Source: Manihot esculenta
Lineage: Eukaryota; Streptophyta; Magnoliopsida; Malpighiales; Euphorbiaceae
Direction of reading: 5' to 3'
NCBI RefSeq assembly: GCF_001659605.2
Contig: NC_035162.2
Coordinates: 29,640,153 to 29,704,152, forward strand
Length of the DNA: 64,000 nt
Every line of letters starts with the position of its first letter. Position 1 is the stretch's first letter. Below, piece after piece: positions 58,113 through 64,000 of this stretch. The position numbers and the translations under genes were made by a program. The notes beneath the pieces were generated by a model. The model searched no databases. It worked only from the letters and a program-made list of their open reading frames with translations, and was not told where the DNA came from.

Positions 58113-61100
58113 TCAAAACAAATATGGATACTGCTGGAGCATAGACTCCCGCGTCTCCCATGTGCACTCTTCTAGGTTATGGTGGTTCCATAGAACTTTC
58201 ACCATCGGAATCTCCTTGTTCCTTAGCTGTCTGATCTGCGTGTCCAGAATCTGCACTGGCTGCTCTATATAGGTGAGATCTGTGTGAATCTCCACCTCAG
58301 GCTCACTCAGAACCTGATTCGGATCTGACACAAACTGTCGTAGCATAGAAACATGAAATACCGGGTGAATCCTCTCCATAGAAGCAGGTAAATCCAGCTT
58401 ATACGACACATTTCCGATCCTCTGCAACACCTCAAAGGGTCCAATGTACCGTGGAGCTAATTTACCTTTCTTCCCAAAACGAACCACTCCTTTCATTGGA
58501 GACACTTTCAGCAATACCCAATTACCTTCTTGAAACTCTAACTGCTTTCTGCGAACGTCTGCATAACTTTTCTGTCTACTCTGAGCTGTTCTGATTCTCT
58601 CTCTGATCATGGGCACCATTCTACTAGTAATGTCTACTAACTCTGGCCCTGCAAGAGCCTTCTCTCCTACCTCTTCCCAACAAACAAGGGATCTGCACTT
58701 CCTCCCATACAAAGCTTCATAAGGAGCCATCCCAATGCTAGCATGATGACTGTTATTGTAGGCAAACTCCACCAAAGGTAGATGCTGCCTCCAAGAACCG
58801 CCAAAGTCTAACACACATAGGCGAAGCATATCCTCTATGGTCTGGATGGTCCTTTCTGACTGTCCATCAGTCTGTGGGTGGAAAGCAGTACTAAAATCCA
58901 ATCTCGTGCCCATCGCACTTTGCAGACTCCGCCAAAAGCGGGAGGTAAACTGAGGTCCTCTGTCTGAAACTATAGACACTGGAACTCCATGTAATCTCAC
59001 TATCTCATCCAGATAGACCTGTGCCAACTTATCCACAGAATAGTTACTCCGTACTGGAAGAAAATGAGCAGATTTCGTGAGTCTGTCCACAATCACCCAT
59101 ATCGAGTCTATCCTGTTGGACGCTACTGGTAAACCCACTACAAAATCCATGGCTATGTTCTCCCATTTCCACTCTGGAATCGGTAATGGGTTAAGCATTC
59201 CTGCTGGTTTCTGATGCTCTAATTTCACCCTCTGACAAACCTCACAGGCTGTCACGAATTGCGCCACTTCTTTCTTCATGGCTGGCCACCAATAGACCCT
59301 TTTCAGATCCTGATACATCTTGGTGGCTCCTGGGTGAACACTATACCTCGCATTATGAGCTTCCCTCATAATGTCTTCCTTCACACTGCCCCTATCTGGT
59401 ACACAAAGTCGACTCCCATAGCGAAGGATCCCTTTACTGTCAAATCTGAACTCTGCATTATTGCCTGACTGAACAGTCCTGGCAATTTTCATCAACTCAG
59501 GGTCTTCGTGCTGTCTCTGAGCTATCTGCTCCAGAAACACAGGTGTCACTCTCATCTGTGCTATCAACGCACCTGTACCAGACAACTCTAACTGTAATCC
59601 CTCGTCAAAGAGCTTATAAAGCTCCATCACAACCGGTCTCCGCTCTGCTGCTATATGGGATAAACTGCCTAGTGACTTCCGGCTTAGGGCGTCTGCGACA
59701 ACATTTGCCTTACCCGGATGATACTGGATTTTACAATCATAATCACTGAGCAATTCGACCCATCTTCTTTGCCGCAAATTCAGCTCTCTCTGACTTAAGA
59801 TGTACTGTAAACTCTTGTGATCGGTGAAGATCTCACATTTAACCCCGTAGAGGTAATGCCGCCTCATCTTAAGTGCAAAGATAACTGCTGCCATCTCTAG
59901 GTCATGGGTAGGGTAATTCAACTCGTGCTTCTTCAACTGTCTAGAAGCATAAGCTATTACTCTATCATTCTGCATCAATACACAACCCAATCCCACTCGA
60001 GATGCATCACAGAACACTGTGAACTCTTCATTACTGACAGGCAGAGCTAACACTGGTGCTGTTGTCAATCTCCTCTTGAGCTCCTCAAAGCTCTCTTCAC
60101 ACTGGTCTGACCAGATAAACTTCTGGTTTTTCTGAGTCAATTTGGTCATAGGAGCTGCTATCTTTGAGAAGTTCTGGACGAACCTCCTGTAGTAACCTGC
60201 CAGTCCCAGAAAGCTTTTAATCTCAGTCACTGTCATGGGTCTGGGCCAGTTAGCTACAGCCTCTATCTTCTTGGGGTCTACCTCAATACCCTCTGCTGAT
60301 ACCACATGTCCCAAGAAGGCAATGCTCCGTAACCAAAACTCACACTTCGAGAACTTGGCATATAAACCATGCTCTCTCAGTGTCTGCAAAACGATCCTCA
60401 GATGCTGGGCATGCTCCTCTGCATCTCTGGAATACACTAAGATATCATCGATGAACACAATGACAAAGTGATCCAGAAACTCACTGAATACCCTGTTCAT
60501 GAGATCCATAAATGCTGCAGGGGCGTTAGTCAACCCGAACGGCATCACTAAGAATTCATAATGCCCATATCTCGTCCGGAAAGCTGTCTTAGGCACATCT
60601 GCCTCTCTGACTCTCAACTGATGATACCCGGATCTCAGATCTATTTTCGAGAAACAACCTGCTCCAGCTAGCTGGTCAAATAGATCATCAATCCGAGGTA
60701 AGGGATACCTATTCTTGATAGTGACCTTGTTCAACTGTCTGTAGTCGATACAAAGTCTAAGGGATTCATCCTTCTTTCTGACAAAGAGCACTGGAGCACC
60801 CCAAGGTGAGGTACTAGGGCGGATGAAACCCTTATCTACCAAGTCCTGCAACTGTGCTTTCAACTCTGTTAACTCAGCTGGCGCCATCCTGTAGGGAGGT
60901 ATAGAGATAGGTCTGGTATCTGGCAATAATTCAATGTCAAACCCTATCTCCCTATCAGGTGGTAGTCCTGGCAAATCGTCTGGGAACACATCGAGAAACT
61001 CTCGGACTACTGGTACTGTGGCTGGTTCCCTAACCTGACTGTCTAGCTCTCTCACATGAGCTAGAAACCCCTGACAACCCCTCCTAAGCAAACGACGAGC

Positions 61101-63005
61101 CTGAAGGGCTGAAATCATACCTCTGGGTGTACCTCTCCTGTCTCCTCTGAAGACACACTCTGACCCATCCTGATCTCTGAGACTCACTAGCTTCTCTCGA
61201 CAGTCCAACGTAGCACTATATGCAGATAGCCAATCCATCCCTAGAATGACATCAAAATCTGTCAAGTCTAGAACCACAAGGTCAGCTGGAAGGCATCTAC
61301 CCTCTATAAATACTGGACTGCAACGACAGACTGACACTGCCACTGATGGGTCACATCTAGGTCCACTGACCCAGAGAGGATACTCTAACTCAGAACTGAT
61401 CAAACCCAACCTCTCTATGGCTCTCAAAGCAATAAAGGAATGAGAAGCACCGGGGTCCATCAAAGCATACACATCTGAACACCCAATGATGAGAGTACCT
61501 GACACCACTGTGTTCGACGTGTTAGCCTCCTCCTGTGTCACTGTGAAAATCCGTGCTGGGGCTACTGGATTTCCACCTCGGGAACCTGCTACTGAAGTAG
61601 AGGCTACCCCTCTCCCTCTACCTCTGCCACTAGTCTGAGACATGACTGGAGCTGCTGGCCGTACAACTGGCTGTACCACACTGCCTGAACTCATCTGCTG
61701 GGATGGTGCAAAAGTCATCTGCGGACAATCCCGAGCAATATGCCCTTCCTGTCCACATCGAAAACAAGCTGTAGATCCCAACCGACAAACTCCTCCATGT
61801 GGTTTTCCGCATCGTCTGCAGACTGGAACTGTGCCAGAGCTTGAGCCACTACCTATTCCCAGACCTGACTTGACTTTATTCCAGAACTTACTCTTTGTTC
61901 CTCTCGCTCTATCCCATCTTTTACTACTTGGTGTGGGGGCTTTAGAACCCGAAGCCTGTGCCTGTGACTGTTTCTGAATATTGGCACTAGCTTCCATTTT
62001 CCTGGCTGCATCTACAATAGAGTGAAAACTCTCCTTTTCGGCTGGAAGAATCAAGGAAGCATACCTGGGATGCAGTCTCATAGTATATCTCCTCGCCTTC
62101 TTCTGATCAGTATCATAGGCTTGACCTACGTACTGAAGCAAATCCAGGAACTTATCTGTGAATTCATCAACACTCATCTCATCTGTCTGTCTCAATTGTT
62201 CAAATTCAATTACTTTCATCTCCCTCGAACTGTCAGGAAAAGCCCACCCTGCAAACTCATTGGCGAACTCTCCCCATGACATGCTGTCCATTCTAGGCTC
62301 CACATAATTCTTAAACCATTCTCTGGCTTTCTTGCATTTTATTGTGAAACCTGCCATCTCAATGGCTCTCCTATCATCTGCTCCCAATTCACCGGTGATC
62401 ATCCTAACTGCTCTGAGGTAATCAAATGGATCATCTCCTGTGTTGTATTTAGGAGCATCCAATTTCAAGTACTCCGTCATTTGGACTTTACCTCCAGATG
62501 AGCTAGGGTCAATAACAGGGGCTACTGGTTCTGGTGGTAGTACTGGGTCATTTGGCTCTAGGTGTGCTGTACTTGGATGGGTAGGGGAAGATGGATACAT
62601 CGGATATGGTGGGTAATAGTGAGGATATGGCATATAAGGCATATAAGGAGGATATGGCACAAAACTCGAGTACTCCGACATACCTCCCATCGGATACTCT
62701 GGATAGCCATAACCTGAGGTCTGAGCACCTCCCTGTGACTCTCCCATACCTTCCTCAAAACTGCCTATACCCATGCTATCATCTCTAGACTGATCAATCT
62801 CCATAGCTTCCCTCCTTTCCTCGGATCTTCCTCCCCTAACTGTTCCTCTTCTGCTCTCGTCGACAGACCTTCTAGGGTCTATTGACGTACCTTCCCTGCT
62901 AGATCTCTGAGACCTTGCCCTTGGCAATGCAGGAGGATGAGCAGCTGGTCTCTCATTCTCTGGTGGGACTCCAGTCAATCGAGCTGATCGACGAGTTCCT
63001 CGCAT
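58113..63005 (-). CDS. I gag-pol polyprotein, intact, 1630 aa
   Basis: A single frame encodes all proteins needed for retrotransposition. Start [10 protein letters not shown] is chosen because it follows a conserved acceptor-like site and is shared by the family. Domains: Pro/Tyr-rich N part (~100-165), capsid (~190-330), a basic [12 protein letters not shown] stretch, a [12 protein letters not shown] motif (~396-407), CCHC knuckle (~414-427), protease DPGAS (Asp517), RT with FIDD (~851-854), RNase H (Asp1000), integrase zinc finger (Cys1254, Cys1257) and core Asp1287, Asp1348, Glu1384 with D-35-E spacing, then a chromodomain-like tail (~1567-1630) ending QQYPYLF. This order marks a Ty3/gypsy chromovirus, most like the Tekay/Del clade. 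The chromodomain may direct integration to heterochromatin. Confidence 0.96.
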   Translation of the reverse strand: MRGTRRSARLTGVPPENERPAAHPPALPRARSQRSSREGTSIDPRRSVDESRRGTVRGGRSEERREAMEIDQSRDDSMGIGSFEEGMGESQGGAQTSGYGYPEYPMGGMSEYSSFVPYPPYMPYMPYPHYYPPYPMYPSSPTHPSTAHLEPNDPVLPPEPVAPVIDPSSSGGKVQMTEYLKLDAPKYNTGDDPFDYLRAVRMITGELGADDRRAIEMAGFTIKCKKAREWFKNYVEPRMDSMSWGEFANEFAGWAFPDSSREMKVIEFEQLRQTDEMSVDEFTDKFLDLLQYVGQAYDTDQKKARRYTMRLHPRYASLILPAEKESFHSIVDAARKMEASANIQKQSQAQASGSKAPTPSSKRWDRARGTKSKFWNKVKSGLGIGSGSSSGTVPVCRRCGKPHGGVCRLGSTACFRCGQEGHIARDCPQMTFAPSQQMSSGSVVQPVVRPAAPVMSQTSGRGRGRGVASTSVAGSRGGNPVAPARIFTVTQEEANTSNTVVSGTLIIGCSDVYALMDPGASHSFIALRAIERLGLISSELEYPLWVSGPRCDPSVAVSVCRCSPVFIEGRCLPADLVVLDLTDFDVILGMDWLSAYSATLDCREKLVSLRDQDGSECVFRGDRRGTPRGMISALQARRLLRRGCQGFLAHVRELDSQVREPATVPVVREFLDVFPDDLPGLPPDREIGFDIELLPDTRPISIPPYRMAPAELTELKAQLQDLVDKGFIRPSTSPWGAPVLFVRKKDESLRLCIDYRQLNKVTIKNRYPLPRIDDLFDQLAGAGCFSKIDLRSGYHQLRVREADVPKTAFRTRYGHYEFLVMPFGLTNAPAAFMDLMNRVFSEFLDHFVIVFIDDILVYSRDAEEHAQHLRIVLQTLREHGLYAKFSKCEFWLRSIAFLGHVVSAEGIEVDPKKIEAVANWPRPMTVTEIKSFLGLAGYYRRFVQNFSKIAAPMTKLTQKNQKFIWSDQCEESFEELKRRLTTAPVLALPVSNEEFTVFCDASRVGLGCVLMQNDRVIAYASRQLKKHELNYPTHDLEMAAVIFALKMRRHYLYGVKCEIFTDHKSLQYILSQRELNLRQRRWVELLSDYDCKIQYHPGKANVVADALSRKSLGSLSHIAAERRPVVMELYKLFDEGLQLELSGTGALIAQMRVTPVFLEQIAQRQHEDPELMKIARTVQSGNNAEFRFDSKGILRYGSRLCVPDRGSVKEDIMREAHNARYSVHPGATKMYQDLKRVYWWPAMKKEVAQFVTACEVCQRVKLEHQKPAGMLNPLPIPEWKWENIAMDFVVGLPVASNRIDSIWVIVDRLTKSAHFLPVRSNYSVDKLAQVYLDEIVRLHGVPVSIVSDRGPQFTSRFWRSLQSAMGTRLDFSTAFHPQTDGQSERTIQTIEDMLRLCVLDFGGSWRQHLPLVEFAYNNSHHASIGMAPYEALYGRKCRSLVCWEEVGEKALAGPELVDITSRMVPMIRERIRTAQSRQKSYADVRRKQLEFQEGNWVLLKVSPMKGVVRFGKKGKLAPRYIGPFEVLQRIGNVSYKLDLPASMERIHPVFHVSMLRQFVSDPNQVLSEPEVEIHTDLTYIEQPVQILDTQIRQLRNKEIPMVKVLWNHHNLEECTWETRESMLQQYPYLF

Positions 63006-63208
63006 CTTTATTCTGGAAACACAACATATAACATACCACTTAGCACATTAACATCACATATCAATCATATACATACGACACTCATGGCATATCATAGTAG
63101 ATAGGACTCAAGACTCTATCCTAGTGGACATGATTTCCTATTGTGCTTGACCACTTCTAACCTGTCTGAGCCCAACACTGTCTCTATAGGTCCGATCATG
63201 TGAACCTA
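63006..63208 (-). promoter_or_regulatory. I leader between PBS and gag
   Basis: About 200 non-coding bases end with TTGTGTTTCCAG (AG complement at 63013-63014), seven bases before the gag ATG. This is an acceptor-like site at the same place as in D, E and H although the sequence around it has diverged. Confidence 0.6.
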
Positions 63209-63222
63209 GGGCTCTGATACCA
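63209..63222 (-). promoter_or_regulatory. PBS of element I (initiator tRNA-Met)
   Basis: The minus strand reads TGGTATCAGAGCCC three bases from the LTR. Confidence 0.93.
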
Positions 63223-63225
63223 ATC

Positions 63226-64000
63226 TGTAACGACCCCAAAATGGACCGTCACCGGCGCTAGGATTCAGGTCGGCTTAAGGCCGCCAGAACCTGTAGCAAG
63301 CCTGCTATACTCTCTGTGTACCTGTAAACCTCATACATGATCATACATTTTCTGTGAAAATAAAACTCTTTGCTGAACCAAGGCTTAACCTGTGCATGCA
63401 CTATCTCTGTACTCTGTACTCATGTACTCTGTACTCTGTATCCCTGACTAGAGCTTGCTCTAGATGGGTTAACTCATACCTGTTAAGCCTGGTTTTCACA
63501 TACAGGAAAACATATATACATATACAGATCATGTACAATACATACATTACTAGGTCTAGGTCAAGCAACAACTATTACATCTCTTTACTATTACATGTCC
63601 ACTCTAAGCTATTACAGATCTCTTTACTTTTCCTGTACTCTGCTGGACTGTCTCTGTACACTGTACACTGAACCTGCAAAACTGGGGTTAAGGGAGTGGG
63701 ATGAGCTCTATAGCCCAGTGAGTAGAACAATAAAACATCTCAGGAAAATATGATCTCATGGAATGCACCATATCACAGACAAGCCACATCAAGAGTAAAC
63801 CTGTCACCACATAGTCCCAGTAACTCTGTGCCAGGGCGTAGTCAAAGGCTCCTGGACTTCCTGTCATATATGTATATGTGTATATAACACCATTGTACTT
63901 ACCATTGCCAGGGCGTAGTCAAAGGCTCCTGGACTTTGCTATACCTGCCAGGGCGTAGTCAAAGGCTCCTGGACTTTGCTATACTTGCCAGGGCGTAGTC
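63226..64000 (-). repeat. I 5' LTR, truncated by window
   Basis: It repeats 55754-56529 almost exactly: two internal substitutions seen, near 63290 and 63580, plus the first base. U3 with its promoter lies beyond the window. Confidence 0.93.

Larger units (their letters stand above)
55754..64000 (-). mobile_element. Chromovirus I, apparently intact, cut by window edge
   Basis: Minus-strand element inserted in the gag region of copia J. It has a complete 3' LTR, a PPT, one uninterrupted gag-pol, a PBS and the first ~775 bases (plus-strand left end) of its 5' LTR before the window ends. Comparing the visible LTR parts I find only about three differences, including G for T at the very first base (55754), so the insertion looks recent. 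The target duplication cannot be checked. Confidence 0.93.

Noticed and set aside
1..64000. A novel defence, biosynthetic or other host gene system
   Set aside because: I checked the gaps between elements and found only retrotransposon, MULE and microsatellite sequence; no host exon structure is supportable.

Overview
The window is repeat-dense plant nuclear DNA. I found no host protein-coding gene, rRNA gene or tRNA gene. Almost every base can be assigned to LTR retrotransposons of three kinds: Ty3/gypsy chromovirus-like elements primed by initiator tRNA-Met (PBS TGGTATCAGAGC, C-terminal chromodomain-like tail, LTRs of about 2.25 kb), Athila/Tat-like elements primed by tRNA-Asp (PBS complementary to TCCCCGGCAACGGCGCCA), and Ty1/copia elements. 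One small Mutator-like transposon is also present. This mix and the heavy nesting point to a flowering plant, probably a eudicot. The species cannot be fixed from the sequence.

Layout. (1) 1-12032: rearranged, minus-strand copies of a non-autonomous tRNA-Asp-primed family (element A) with 2.25 kb LTRs, two decayed copies of one ~400-aa ORF without pol domains, and a 243-bp near-perfect inverted repeat near the left edge. (2) 12033-13584: the end of a chromovirus LTR (C) lying in the pol gene of a plus-strand copia element (M). (3) 13585-55753: a minus-strand copia element (J) in at least four pieces. It is split by a putative solo LTR (K, itself carrying a MULE), by an LTR-like block (L), and by a 35.7 kb nested block.

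(4) The 35.7 kb block, 19258-54916, is chromovirus D. Its 5' LTR holds chromovirus E (21494-31368, minus strand). Its gag zinc knuckle holds the Athila/Tat-like element G (32220-48939). The 5' LTR of G holds the solo LTR F (34871-48020), and F holds the full-length chromovirus H (35650-46463). J>D>G>F>H is therefore a five-level nest, with readable 5-bp target duplications for D, G, F and H and a one-mismatch duplication for E. (5) 55754-64000: chromovirus I on the minus strand, inserted in the gag end of J. It has an unbroken 1630-codon gag-pol and near-identical LTR sequence in the parts visible, and its 5' LTR is cut by the window edge.

How the parts relate. C, D, E, F, H and I are one chromovirus family at different stages of decay. 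I looks protein-competent. E has one frameshift and one stop. H has stops, a lost gag start codon and a 974-bp tandem duplication of RT/RNase H. D has lost its capsid region and has many lesions. F is a solo LTR and C is an LTR fragment. The long LTRs share a TATA box, clusters of the palindrome TTCGGCGGCCGAA, a hairpin-like tandem repeat and a conserved series of splice-site-like signals ending just before the gag ATG. Most premature stops come from C-to-T or G-to-A changes, as expected of methylated, silenced elements.
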